Below are positions 44,595 to 57,201 of a stretch of 64,000 bases of DNA, one piece after another (the stretch's first letter is position 1; every line of letters starts with the position of its first letter). Origin of the DNA: Ceratorhiza oryzae-sativae (lineage: Eukaryota; Basidiomycota; Agaricomycetes; Cantharellales; Ceratobasidiaceae); the NCBI GenBank assembly GCA_030998015.1, contig JARWMV010000015.1, positions 62,001 through 126,000 on the forward strand, given 5' to 3'. Position numbers and translations under genes: made by a program. The notes under the pieces are model-generated. The model was not told the DNA's origin. It worked only from the letters and a program-made list of their open reading frames with translations, and did no database searches.

Positions 44595-47500
44595 TCATGG
44601 GAAGAGTAGGTCCGACCATACCAGGTTACCGATCTCCTCTGCAGTCGCTCGTTCCTTCGGGTCAGTTCGCCAGCAACGATGCATAGCGGCAATCATAACG
44701 TATGCCCGAGGGGAGACGGGCTTCTTTTCCAGTTCCGAAATATTGGGGGTCAGTTTCTCTTCACTGACGGCTTTAATGACAGCTATGGTAGACCGAATCT
44801 CGCGGAACGGAATGTCGCCCGTGATTATTTCCTAGGAAAGATTAGTACATCATTGGCCCCGCTGTTAAACTCTTTCTTACGAGCATGGTCTGCACAATGA
44901 GTCAATAAATTGAACAACAAGAATCATTAGAAGTAAATTCCGAACGAGGTACCTACCATGCCAACCGCATACATATCTCCCTCTTTCGAGATCTCAGCTC
45001 CTTCGAGATATAACTCTGGGGCCTGTATGGATAACCGGTTAGTCTCAAAAATAACAAAGAGTAAACAACACGTTCCATCCAGCGGAATGTGCCGCCAGCC
45101 GGATCGGTTTCACTGAATTGCAAAGTTTTGTCGTGCATAACAGTGAGTCCAAAGTCGGTCAACTTGAGGTTACCATCAGGGCCCATGAGCAGATTGTCCT
45201 GCCATAGCTAAGTCGTCTTCAATCGAACACTAGAAGCAAGGCCAACACTTACTCCTTTTATATCTCCGTGAATCTGATCACCCAAGGTAAGAGCGGTCTA
45301 GCTTAATATTTAAAATCATTGTACGTACCACATTCCGATGGTGCAAATAACTGATTACTGCAACAAGCTGTTCGCACTGCGAAGAATGAATCAAAATCGC
45401 AAGTGGAATACACTGTAACCCTTACCATAGCATAAGGATCCATCGAAGGATTGTTCTTCAAAACAGCCTTGACGCTGCCACCTTCCATCCACGGAGATAC
45501 CATTGCTAGCCGACCGCGAAACATCGCCAGTCCGGATAGCTCCAAAACATTTGGGTGTTTAAGCTTGGCCCAAGTGCTTAATTCCCGAGCAGTATGCTAG
45601 AAATGGAAGTTGAGTAACTTGCAACAAAAACACTGGTCTAGCTACTTTGGCATATTTCTCATCGGCCTGGGTGATGCATTTTATAGCAAACAAGCTACCT
45701 CCTGGCTTGGTCCCAAGATAGATATTGCCTTGCCCGCCCGTGGCAGTTGGGTAGTCAGGAGTCTGCCACTTCGTCAATTCAGCTGTGAGGTCAGCAATAC
45801 CGGCGTGCTTAGTCAAGTAGGCCACCATGTCGGAAACAGCCTGTGCAAATGTAGTCAGTCAGTACTAGGAAAAACTCGAGTTCTTACGAGATTCGATGGA
45901 ATATGGATTGGCTTGCGATAGACCGGGTGCGTGCGAAGAAACTGACAGCGCCATGAATATATGCCCAATATAGAAGGAACGAACGATGGAACTTACATCC
46001 TAGAAAAGAGTTTGGCTAATGATCGGATGGTGTACTGGCTCTGGCCCACCTGCAAAATTTCGCAGCATTAGGATTTCCGAGTATATGCTGCAATGATAGG
46101 CTTACCTCCTAGGGGTTATTTGCACAGTCAAAGTATGGGATCATTCTCACCGCAATAAGACGTACCATCTATTCGAGTACGTGTATATAGCGCATATAAT
46201 CAATTTAATAAATCGTACTCACTTCCTGCATATATTAACGTGGCAATCATGCACTTCAAATCAGCACCACTATTTTTTCGGGTTACTCACGGACTATATA
46301 TGTGAGGAGCCGGCATCCTCAGCCAGCCGCCTACGCACCGATGGTAAGTAGGCTTACCGACTAGTTAAGATAAAGCTCAGCCGTGGCTTAGACGCTGTAG
46401 GGGTTTGGCAACTTACGTCCTAGAAAAAAAATCAATCAACCAGATTCGAGAAGAATCGGGGAGGCCTCACAAGCTATATATAGATTATTTTATGGTATCG
46501 GCTATGGTAAGCGATTGAGCATGGCCAGGCTATATCCAAACATACATCCTACGAAATGAAAAGATAAGTTCCAGTCACTCTGGACATAATTTGTAGAAAT
46601 TCTGCTTACTTGCTGAATGAGGGCATCGGATTGTAAGGTCGAATCCGTCAGTCCCACAATCAATCATTGCGCGCAAATAGTATCACCTTCTGCGAGTCGG
46701 CACAACGTCAATTGTCATTTTTAATCTTACTTAAAAGCCAAACAGACTTACAAACTATCGGCGAATTGCCAGGTAAATCAATAGCACAGCAGGAAGTTCG
46801 AAGCTAACTTACGAACTACCGCATGTGTGATATGATTAATCCTACTTCAGCACTACTGGTCCGTTAATCCAAAGGTAGCTCACAAACTAGCGCCTGTCAT
46901 CAACAAATAAATCTAAAAATGAGGGCAATTCACATACAAGCTAGGTTGAAGCAACAAATTGAACGTAAGAGCTCGAGGAGTCGATAGAATACCGGCTTAC
47001 ATCCTAGAACGATTCGTCAGATGAGAAAACAGGGCAACTTGGCCGCTTACACGCTGAGAACACGAAGAGCGCTTTTTATCAGTGCTCATTCGGGTCGCCC
47101 ATAAATTCCCTTACTTTCTATATGACAAGACTTAAATCCAACTCGGTAAGCGAGCATCGAACCACTCACATCCTGGAACCTCCATCGATTGAGCGAGTTA
47201 ATTGTTAGAAAAGACCAAAGCGACTCACATCCTGTACACAGTGTTTTCGTTTAGTCATGAATAGACAGGCAACAAAAATTACTTACCCACTGTTGGAATG
47301 ACATTGCATATAAGCAGGGTGTTTCAAGAGCTCACAAGGAACCAGATACTCACGAGCTAATGATGGCAGAAATCCTTCATGAGATGCTTGTATGCCTCCA
47401 ACAGCGAGTGTACTTACCATCTGTAAAAAAGCGGGACATGTCCCTTGAGCGAAATGTAAGAAGAACTATGGGACAACACATACTGTCTATCGTATCCATC

Positions 47501-48334
47501 AAGGGGTCAGCAGCGTCAGATTAAGGGCCTGTCCAACAGTGGGTCGACTTACGCCCTAAAACAAAGTAAGCCATGGGATTTCGATAAGATTCAGCGCACC
47601 CAAGGGCCACTTACTTTCTATAGAATAACAAGCCGTACACCCTGCCGTTTGAGTAGACAAACAGACCAGAATCATTCACAATACCTACCGGCTATACAAA
47701 AAAGTATTTGAACACGTCGCCGGCCAAGGAAATAAATGACACTCACACGCTACAGATGTCACCGATGGACTGTTGGAAACGCGCATGATCAAGCCGGCTA
47801 GAACACGTACCCTCTTTCGTACGTAACGTTAGTCAAGATAAATATGACGAATGGCTCCCACGTACATCCTAAATTTACAGATGGTATTTGCTATGAGGAT
47901 CAAGGATCTCCAAGTACTCACGACCTGAAAGCCATCAAAAACAACCATACATATGTCAAACAGGTCGCGAGTCGAGTGAGCTAGGGCAGCTCACAAGCTA
48001 AAGTCATGTGATGTTAATTTGAAAAGATAGCCACATGTGCAGTGGGAGACATGCGACGCACCCATTCTCCAAGGATAGGTCGAATATTGCGCTGGAGTAA
48101 TGTTACAAGTCTATCAAAGCGCATAAATAGCCGTTAAGCGGATAGAATACATACGTTTCCTTTTACCGATTCATGCCCCTATGGAGAAAAGCATTGCGAG
48201 TAGTGGGGCAGCTGTCTGGGCAGCCTTCTTACCTCCTCCTATACAATATCAATCAGTCAACCATACAGCCAGAAGCATGAGGATGAGCCAAAAATCACCA
48301 CAAATCGTCCAAAATAAAACTTGTTCCAATCCAT
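44595..48334 (-). CDS. TKL-like protein kinase with 32 single-codon exons
   Basis: About 45 exons in 3.74 kb. 5' exons: 48334 to about 48302 (ATG; donor GTGGTG or GTGATT), 48238-48233, 48178-48155, 48091-48062. Then 32 exons of exactly 3 nt (47997 to 45997, see next entry). Then 45941-45888, 45840-45646, 45596-45426, 45376-45329, 45273-45253, 45198-45070, 45022-44957, 44889-44881, 44831-44595. All phases join, giving about 372 aa. Kinase landmarks: ATGGQGNIYLGT (P-loop), FAIKCI (Lys), RELSTWAKLKHPN (alpha-C Glu), HGDIKGDN (catalytic loop with HGD for HRD), DFG, GGTFRWM, APEL, and a CWRTDPKERA C-lobe motif. Active-site residues are present, so it may be catalytic. Ahead of the kinase, FLRTHPVYRKPIHIPSNL and AVSDMVAYLTKHAGI form a linker. 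Substrate unknown. Confidence 0.85.
45997..47997 (-). other. Array of 32 consecutive 3-nt microexons
   Basis: Minus strand, each with an AG acceptor, three bases, then a GT donor (mostly GTAAGN/GTGAGN). Lowest coordinate of each triplet in transcript order: 47995, 47922, 47866, 47811, 47747, 47689, 47615, 47553, 47484, 47418, 47354, 47287, 47229, 47170, 47115, 47051, 47001, 46938, 46884, 46813, 46752, 46687, 46610, 46546, 46471, 46417, 46358, 46291, 46223, 46166, 46106, 45997. Introns are 47-74 bp (the last is about 106 bp and holds an AG|GT at 46050/46049). Six triplets are GAT; none is a stop. Both flanking exons are in phase 0, so each microexon adds one amino acid and any can be skipped in frame. 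Read from sequence; splicing not proven. Confidence 0.8.
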
Positions 48335-48988
48335 TGTGTTTACGATGTGGTTGTGATATCGTGTCGTCGTAGTTTCAATCAGCCGAATGTGATGCACGTG
48401 ACAACACGTTGCCACCCGCCGGATTTGAAAGGTCCACCTTGGAGCCGAGATATTTACCATCGATAGCATTTAATCGGAGGGATCGATCGTATGCTGCATA
48501 AACCACCAAAACGCCTTGTACAGGGTGATCGAGTAGGAAACAAATAAGAGGGGACCAGGAACCAATTCGCATCGGCTCGGTCCGACCACACCAGAACCGT
48601 GAATTATATCACATGGGCAAAACAGTGCAAGGGTTGGTACGGAGCCGATGAATTCCAAATCACGTCGAGATAACTCACGAATTACGTTGCACGGTCCTTG
48701 CAATCGGTCGCAAACGGTTTGCTGCGAGGTTGCTAATTGGTCAGCCTAGGCTTGGAGAACGGTGGGGCATGTGTTCCACAATCATCAATTGTATGCGTCA
48801 CGGAGTCTATAGTACACCAGCCACACGCAGAACGAACACCCCAAGCACGAATCAAAATGGAACCAAAAACTAATAATGAACTATAAACTACAAAATGTCA
48901 AGCTGGGGAGTGCATATATATCATCAGCAATCGGCACCAACAAAAACCTGAGGTATAGAGAGCATAAATCATCTTTGAGCAACCCTTC
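48335..48988. other. Spacer between kinase start and coiled-coil gene end
   Basis: Contains the kinase promoter and the 3' flank of the neighbouring gene. Short frames on the minus strand lack domains. No clear TATA box. Confidence 0.5.
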
Positions 48989-51900
48989 TCACTCGCGAAT
49001 CGTCACATCCGCGTCTTCTGTCCCACTCTCGGTCGTACTGCTCTCGGACGGAGCGAAATGCACCCCCCGCATGCCAGACACGCTCAAAGACGAGAATCCT
49101 CGTAATGAGGATCGTACCGGTTTCACCGTCGCAGGGGTACTACTCATCGCGTCGTATATGTTCGCGCGTGTGCTCGTTTGGAGGGGATTGGTCGAGATGG
49201 AATGCAGGTTGCTCGACACCGACGACGAGAGAACCGACGCAGTCGAATCAGATGGGGGAGGCGGAGCCGCATCTCGAAGCGCTAGCGCAGCACGGGGCAT
49301 AGGAGTCTCAAACGCCACAGATGACGCCAAAGACTCTCGTCGGGTGCTGCTCAACCTCGCAACACGTCCGGGTGCTGGAGTCGCACCCGCCGTCCCGCGT
49401 ACGCCAAGTTTTCGTTTGATCTACGCTCATCAGTAAACCAAGGCCCGAGGGCACCAACCACAAGGCTCACCAGCTCGAGTTCTTGCTGCTTCGCCTGCAG
49501 CGCCACATTCAAACCCTCTCGATCCTCTGCTTCCAACGCCCGGGCTTTATGCAGCTGCACAATCTTGACCTCCTTGTCTGCGCTCTCGGCCTTGAGCTCG
49601 TTTACCCGCCGTTGCAGCCGACCCGTCTCGTCCGTGAGCTTGGCGACCTTGTCCCGCAAGGCCTTGACTTCCACGCTCTGTCGACCCTCGAGCTGGGCCC
49701 GGAGATGTTCCTCGGCCTGGATCGCGTCGTCTCGCTGGATCTTGACCTTTTCCAATTCCCGAGTCGCGGCACGTAGTTGTTCGGTCTCGCGGGATTGAAC
49801 GAGCAACCGCTCTTCTACATCTGCAATCTCTTGGTTGCGAGTGCGGACGACGCCCTCGAGGCGCTGTTGGTTCTCGAGCGCAACTTGGCGTTCGCGCTCG
49901 ATCTCGTCAAACTGACGTACGAGGTGTTCGTGTTCGTGGGCCAGCGCTGCATGAGCCTCTTGCTCGGATCGAAGCTCTGCTGCCAGCTGCACGCAAACGA
50001 TGAATACCTGCCGACGACCACGACGGCAAACGACTCACAGCGTTCCTCTCTTGCTCAATATGCATGCCGTCCTCGGCCTTGACCCGCACCTTTTCCAGCT
50101 CATCCTCCAACTCGGCCCGGTCCCGAAGAACGTCCTTCCGCTCCTCCTCGGCCTTGGCGCACCGTGCCTCCAACGCCTTGGCACGCTCCTCCATCTCGCG
50201 CAACCGATCCTCTGCATCCCGAACAGCGTCGAGCATCTCCTCCTTTTCCAGCTCCAGACGCCTGATCGTCCGCTGATCAGGCGACCGAGACCGGTTCTCG
50301 AGCTCCTGCACACGCGCCTCGGCACGCTCGACCTCTTTTTGCGCAGCGACGTACATTTCTTCCGCGTGCCTCGCCCGATCGGTCAAGACCGCCATCTCGC
50401 TATCCGCCTTGTCGAGTTCGGCCGCCATGTTTTCCAGCTCGGTTTCCAGTCGGTCCATGTCGCCTGCTTGGGCGGCCAGGGCTTCCCGTTCCGCCTGGAG
50501 ATCGGCGATTTGGGTCTGGAGTTGGCCGTATCGGTGCGTGGGGACCCACTCTTGGCGTTCGCGCTCCCATTCGCCTCTCGGGCTTTCCATCGGCTTCCTT
50601 GGTCTTCCATTCCGCCTCTTTGGCACGCCAGTCGACGTCTCCTCGCGGACTCGACGCCCGAGACTCTTTCACCTGAGCTTTTAGGACCTTGATCTCTTCC
50701 TCCAAGCGCCTATTCTTCTCGTCGGCCTGCTCGGCATACTTCCACTGCGCGTTGACCTCTGACTTGTAATTCTCCAGCTCGCGCCTGAGCCTGTCCTCTT
50801 CCGCCCCACCCGACGCAGCAGCAACCGAACCAGACTGAAGATCCGCCAAGGCCTTTTCAGCCCGAACACACCGATCCAGCAACTCGATCCGCTCTCGCTC
50901 CCAACCTTGCTTTTCCACCTGAACCCGCTCTCGCGCGCCTTGCCCGTCGCGCTCCCTCTCGACCCGCACCTCCCAATCGCGCTCGCGAATCTCCATCTCT
51001 CTCAACCGCCGCTCGAGGTCCTTGATCGTGTTTCGAGCCGCGTCCCGCTCGTCTTTTCGTCTCCGACTCCGGCCCGCCTCGATCTCGGCCCGTCGAAGCG
51101 CCTCGTCGATATCTCGAATCGCCTCGCCAGACAGCTCGATCTTGTCCTCCTCCTCCTCCTCCCCGACCCCGACACCGGACCGATCCGAGACCTGCCCAAC
51201 GAGCTCGGTGCGCTCCGTGTTCATCACCCACTCTCGCTCCTCGCGCAACACCCCGACCTGTTCGCCCAACTCGATGCACAGCGCTTCGAGCTCCCTGACG
51301 CGTCCTCGGGTCTGTTTGACGACGGTCGTCAGCCGGCGGGCGTTGGATTCGGCGGATTCGGCGCGGGAGAGGAGGATGGGGACGAGTGCGGCGTGCGCAG
51401 CGAGGTCGGCTTTGTATTGCGATTCGATGAGGGCGGTTAGGTCTGCTGGGGCGGGGAGCGAGGACGTCGACGAGGTCGAGCCCGAGAGCGAGGTAGGGGG
51501 GGAGATGGGAAGGGGGATGTCTTCGGCTGCGGCTGCTGCGATCGTGATGCCGGTTTCGTCCTGGTTCGAGTGGGATTCATGGCCGAGGCCGAGTCGTGTG
51601 GTATCCTCTTCGCCGAGCATCGGCGTGAAAAATCTCGACAGTTCGGGAATGTTTTCGGGATCGACCTGGACGACCGTGGTCTGGTTGAACTTGGCATAAC
51701 CAGGAGGATAGAGGGTGGGGAGCTCCTGGGCGGTGGTTTCCGTAGACTCGAGTAGCTCTCGAGGCGGAGCTGTCGTCGTCGCACGAGACAAAAACCTGGA
51801 TCGAGAACCGGACGTGGAAAGGGATTGGGAGCGAGCATGTGCAGAGCCCGGCGACGGTTCAGCATCGAGCACAGGGCCAGGCCCAGGTGTAGACCCTCTT

Positions 51901-52796
51901 GAGCCAGCGCTCGCAGTGATGAAATCAAGCGAGCTCGAGCCGGTTGTATCTCTCGTCCTTGTTTGGGCCGATGCCCTGGTTCGTTCTCCCGACATGCGCG
52001 TCTTTTCGGCCGACGAGTCGGGGTCGATGGAGAAAGAGGGAATGCGTTGTTGTGTTTTCGTCAGGTTGAACATGCCGGGCGGGTACCGTGTGGTCATGCC
52101 GCCTGCTGCAGTTTCGTTGGGACCAGAAGAGGGCAGGACATCTTGGGCGGCACTGCGTGACACGTCTAAGGAGTTGGGATTGTACCGGGTGTCTTGGTCT
52201 GCGGCTAGAGCGGCGCCTCTAGTAGAAGCCATACTGTCGTTGCCGAGTTGCATCGGGATAGCATCCAGCTCGCGCGACATGTCAAACGGCCGGTGGGAGA
52301 CGGAATAGTCCTGTGCAGGGGACATGGAATGAGGAAGAGATAAGCTCGAGTCGTCTCGGGACAGCGGTGATGATGTCCAAGGCCCACCAAACTGCGGCCG
52401 AGGAACGGGAGCCGTCGACTTGGAGAGAGGAGCAGGGGGCGCGCTGGCGACCGACGGACCCGACGCTAGCCTCGAACCAACACTCTGTCCAAGCGCAGCG
52501 AGTTGCTCGATCTTTTCTCGCCCGCTCGGGGGTCGCCCGTCGTTGCTGTCGTTGCTGTCGTCTCGCAGTCGGTCCAGAAACGACGTGTGCTCCTCGTGCT
52601 CGAGCAGCGGCGTGCTGGGCACGGTCAACGCGCCTTCCGTCGAGTTGGCCGACGTCTCGGGCGTGATCGTGCGAAAGGCGTTGCGGGCGCCCCATCGGAC
52701 GCTGCGCCCCGACCCCGGCGTGTTCTGCTCCCGCAGGATCGACCGGAACATGGAGCGTAGTGCGCCAGGCGGCGCAGGCGTCGACGGAACGTTCAT
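48989..52796 (-). CDS. Large coiled-coil protein (one probable frameshift)
   Basis: Exons 52796-50039, 49986-49471 and 49420-48989; introns 52 and 50 bp (GTGAGT...GCAG; GTGAGC...GTAG). About 1230 aa. The N-terminal ~400 residues are Ser/Thr/Pro-rich and low complexity with short motifs (FRSILREQ; SFLDRLRDD). Residues ~450-1090 are almost continuous heptad coiled coil (ERRLREMEIRERDWE; RRLELEKEEMLDAV; EKVKIQRDDAIQAEEH). The C-terminus is again Ser-rich. Exon 1 changes frame by one base near 50580-50600, at a CCC run, which may be an assembly error. Composition suits a cytoskeletal, spindle-pole or septal scaffold; no named domain recognised. GC-rich compared with the neighbouring TE zone. Confidence 0.82.
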
Positions 52797-54423
52797 CCTG
52801 TACTCTCCATTAGCGCATCCAACAAGTCATCAACGGAAATCGTTTACAGTGCTGGCCTTGGAGATGTTGATGGTTGCGCCGCGGTCACGTGGCCATACAT
52901 CGCTCCTTGGTGCCAAGCGCTGTCATCAATCATTGCAAGGGCCATCACGCATCCCGCTCCCATCAAAAGGGTGCAAACCACGGGTATATGCCCCAGTGAG
53001 GGCGAATGCGGGCGATCGTCAAGGATAACATATCTTCTTGAGTCTGCTGATGCTCATGTGAACAGTTACACTTGTCGTTCATGATATCCTAGGACATCTG
53101 TGAGCGCCAGAAAACAGTAAATTCTGGGACCCGCATGTACATCCGCTAATGGAGGGTAGTTTCTTTCTGCCAAAGGTGGGGTTGCCGGGCACTCGCGGAC
53201 GTCCCATGGTATAGACATTCATTGAACGACAAGAAAAACTATTTACGTGAGGGCATTGACAGCCTAAAGAAAAAAGCAGTCTTTAGGGATTATACACGTT
53301 CGCCCTCGCAGGCGACAAATTCAGTATATATAGTACCCCGAGCACCCCCGATGCGGCTCAGAGTCCAGTTGGTGGAAGATGAGGGACGCCTCCGTTAGGC
53401 GCACAACGGTCTTGACCATACTCCGGCATGCAGATAGTCGCTTCTCCCTATCCTCCATCAACCCGGCACCAACATACATTCAATGGATGACTTCCCGTAA
53501 GGGCCAAATCTAAGCTAAACTAAACTAAAGTCTGGATGACGTCATATGTCATTAATGTCTGATTACTTCACGTTGTAATCACTCTGCCTTTAGAATAGCT
53601 TAGCTTTCGTTTTAGTTCTTACAGGAAGTCACCCAATTGGACCAAACCGCAGCGACATTCCCGCCTCGACGATTCTCCCAACACCGATGCACCGGAATCG
53701 ATCCAATCAAAACAGAAATGTTATGGTTACGGTCAACACATGGCAAGTTGACGGCTCGTGTCCAGCAATCATACCCGAAACAGTGAAGTCAGGTTTCTAT
53801 CAAAACGAATCATTCATTCTTAGCCTTGACACAAGCTAACGCCACCGTGGGGCACGCAAAGAACAACTGTAGGGGCCACACCATGGCACATCGGTCAACT
53901 AGCGTGCATGGCAAATGATCTCGCCTAGAACTCCCAGATATTCCTCGAGGTTTAAACATCAAAATGAATCATTTATGCTATCCAAGACAAATGTCGTCAA
54001 GTAATTGAACCGTAACCTTGAGCCATTTCAGCGGCATCCTCCCTGCATTAGGTTGTACCCGACCGGATAAAGTCATTGCTTGTATTGAAATTTAGTGCAC
54101 GCTTACAGCTCACATGCATTGCCCCTTACCGTCCCGCCATTACCTTGAGAAGTAAAGCTATCGCTGTCCGGCAAGTGATACCCGACATGCAACTCGAGCC
54201 ATGTTGTGCCCATGTCGTACGGCAACCATCGGAGGATGCGACCGAGCACGGCTATAGTGTCCTTCACCGGCCATGATACTACTCTCCTCACACGCCAGGC
54301 CGGGTTTTAGATTTCAAGTAGCGTCACGCAGGTGGGCACTCTCAGCCGGACGGGTACCAGTTGGGTTGCTCGTATCTATAAAATAGACCACCAGGGAACG
54401 TTGCAGACACACAGCAGTAAAAC
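52797..54423. other. Intergenic region between divergent genes
   Basis: 1.6 kb between the minus-strand coiled-coil gene and the plus-strand peptidase gene. No gene recognised. Holds a 142-bp hairpin element (53489-53630) with a TGACGTCA palindrome inside (53537-53544 approximately). TATAAAA at about 54375-54381 is a candidate TATA box for the peptidase gene. Confidence 0.55.
53489..53630. repeat. MITE-like hairpin element
   Basis: 142 bases with ~43-bp imperfect terminal inverted repeats: GACTTCCCGTAAGGGCC left against the reverse complement of the right end (GACTTCCTGTAAGAACT). No coding capacity. The target duplication is not clear. Confidence 0.6.
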
Positions 54424-55886
54424 ATGAAAGCCTTGGACATATTTGTGGTCTTCTTATGCTCTTGTGCCAAAGTGCTTCAAGCCTCTGCTTTTGGTGACAT
54501 CCCTATTATAGCGGCGGACGTGACACTCAAAGGTATGGAAATACATGGGACATGAGCGCCTCGAATCTCCGTTCAAGCGTCTGACATGCTGGATCGTTTG
54601 CTCTAGTTGAATCTTCGACGTCTAAAGACCTTCGAATCAAGGTGACCATCATCAACACCGGAAACCAAGACTACAAGATCCTCAAAACCCCCGAGTCTCC
54701 GTTTTCGGGTTCGTTCGAAACCGAACGGTTCAATATCGCATCAAAGAACAGCAAGGTCATTGCACCTGTCTTCAAGGGGGTGAAAGTAAATAGCTTCTAT
54801 ATTTTACGGATTTTGTTCGCTTGATATTCACGCATTACCATTAGGTCAAATGGGATGAGGAAGCGGCAGCAGCCTCGCGTGACCCGATATATGTAGCGAT
54901 TTTGAAGAAGAACGGCCGGTTGGAAGTCACTCAACAACGTGAGCAACTCTCTGAACCGAGGCCTCGAGCTCATCACCGGGGTCAATCGGGTAGTTGCACC
55001 CCTCTATGATTTTTCCAAGTCAACTTCTGGGGACTACACCGCGACAATCTCTCAATACATCGAACTGGTTGACGAAGGAGGCCGGATCAATGTCATGAAA
55101 TTCAAGTCCCAGCCTAGCGTAGGATTCCAACTTAGCATCCTCCCCTCCTATACCTCCCAAATAGGCCAGCAAATTCTTCAAGACAACGACTACAGCTCCA
55201 CAATGCAGGACTTCTGTAACCCGACTCAAAGAATTGAAATCCAGGAAGCAGCTAGACTAGCCAATGGAAGAGCACAAATAGCATTTACACGAGCAAATGT
55301 CAATCAGGGCGCCTGGGGTCCCCTTCCCCGGGAATGGTTCGGCGGATGGGACAACGCTCGTGCTCAAACGGTCAAGAGTATCCTTGGTCGCCTGAGGCAG
55401 GACGAGTTCAGGAACTACCAGGCAAGTGACCCTCAACTCTGGTCGGGCTCAATATAACCCTATCTCGCGTTTATCAAGTATTTTTGCAATTGTCCAAAGG
55501 GTGACGCTTTGACATATGCGTATGTCTATCCCCTTGTGTATCGCCAAGTGTTTCTTTGCCCCAAGTTCTGGGCGGCTGCTGTTGATCAAGGCTCAGACAC
55601 TCGAGGTAAGGGAGGATTTCTCGTTACTGGCTGGACCTAGGTGCTCATGGTATTTATTGAACTATCAGCTGGCACAATTATTCACGAGTGAGCATATCGG
55701 TCTGTATCTCATTCAAACAGTCGTGTTAAATAACTGCATCGTAGGGCATCTCACTTTGTCGACGTTGCGGGGGGCACGGGTGATGTTGTCTATGGGAAGA
55801 AAAACTGCAGAGACCTGGCCAACGATAACCCAGCCCGGGCCGTCAGGAATGCAGACTCGTACGAATACTTTGCAGAGGCTCCATGA
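54424..55886 (+). CDS. Secreted M35 (deuterolysin-type, aspzincin) metallopeptidase
   Basis: Seven exons: 54424-54532, 54607-54785, 54845-54938, 54994-55421, 55479-55605, 55669-55687, 55745-55886; all phases join, 365 aa. Signal peptide MKALDIFVVFLCSCAK...ASA. An N-terminal propeptide-like domain (VTIINTGNQDYKILKT; FKGVKVKWD) is followed by the catalytic part: NCPKGDALTYAYVYP, FLCPKFW, AGTIIHEASHF and GTGDVVYG. HEASH is the HEXXH zinc site, created by the 55687/55745 splice, and the Asp of GTGD is the third ligand expected for aspzincins; NADSYEYFAE closes the domain. The intron at 55422 has a GC donor (CAG|GCAAGT). The 19-nt exon 55669-55687 is very short. Probably an extracellular neutral protease for protein degradation. 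Confidence 0.9.
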
Positions 55887-57201
55887 ACACGAGCCTCTTG
55901 TGTTGTTGCCCCCTTGACACCAAATTTGTGGAGCAACCAGTCCTATACTCGATTCTTCTTGGCTCCCATTCTTGAATCAATTTTTTTTTGATATTTCTAT
56001 GCATATGCGCCTATCCGCTTTTCGGGCACCTTAGCATATCTAAGCTCCACCGAATTCTTCGGGTCATGGATGCCGATGGCTACTCCACAGCCGCATGTAC
56101 TGATCTCTCGCAGTTAGAGAGCTTGGGCTTAGCGCCGATTTGATGCTGTGACGAAAACAACTTGGTAGCCCAGGGCGAATTGAACTTGAGGCGCGCCAGC
56201 TGTTGTTGAACGAATGTGATTCTTCGCATGTAAGCCCGACGTTATGCGCGTGAGTCAACTCACATTTCCGTTGTGCGTTCTGTTATATCATACATGTGAA
56301 TCATACCCTCTGTACCATCGTTTTCAAAACGATGTATCTCCGTTTACCCGCTCCGCTTTGTCCGTTGCACAGCATATATGAACGAAAACACTGTCCCCTC
56401 CATCCTCAGCGGCATTTACCACCCTCACTTGCGTTCTACTTTATTGAGCTCGGTCGCTTGGTATCCCCTGCGCTATCCAATATTGAAGCGCCCGTTTATC
56501 CCGCTTCAACGGCTTTGGGCGTGATGTGTGTGCCGACACATACGAATATGATCGTGTTTGAGCTTACTCAAAACGCCAATGATTGAGCAAACAATACATC
56601 GACATGCCATAGTGACATTTTCACTAACTAAACAGTGATGACGCTGACCGCGAAATCCACTTGTATTGTGGTCCCTAAAATTGCCCAAACCTTCTGAAAT
56701 TGGGTGTAAGCTCCCCCCCCCGCTGCGACTCGCTGATGGCTGGAGCAAATGGCTCTGTGGACGGCAGTTTGTCGATGACCCCTATGCGATTCAGGCCAGG
56801 CTCCCCACCGCAATGACATGATAAAGTTGCTCTAGCCAGCTTCTTCAAATAAAATAATAGATTCAAATGCCTTGGGCATGATCTATATGGAATAGCGTCT
56901 CAGGAGAGTATAAATCAGTACACAGCGACAATGTCGTCACGCGCAAGGGAGAATTTGATAAGTGACATCGGCGCTAAGCCCAAGCTCCCCGTTGGTGGCA
57001 AGCGCCGATCACTTGCAGCCATGGGGGCTGCCGAGAACCATCTTGAGCCGAGGATTAGCGCGTAAGGGCGTTGTAAATAGACGCTCAGACATGAGGCAGG
57101 TTCTGGACTCGACTCGTGTGATGTGTGCCTAACCTCAACCCCCTCCCCCATTCACCCTGCTCCCCCACTCGTCTCATTGTCAACCACCTGGTTCAAGGCC
57201 A
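55887..57201. other. Intergenic region
   Basis: 1.3 kb with no recognised gene. Short frames on both strands lack domains. A run of nine or more T at about 55980-55988 and a C-run at 56712-56721 are the only low-complexity features. Confidence 0.55.

Noticed and set aside
45298..45328. 31-bp kinase intron ending at 45298
   Set aside because: Far below the local intron size and it inserts extra residues before the catalytic loop; the acceptor at 45274 gives a 55-bp intron and a normal loop.
49483..52666. Long plus-strand open frames opposite the coiled-coil gene
   Set aside because: GC-rich sequence opens several frames; only the minus-strand frame has heptads, proper introns and a C-terminal exon.
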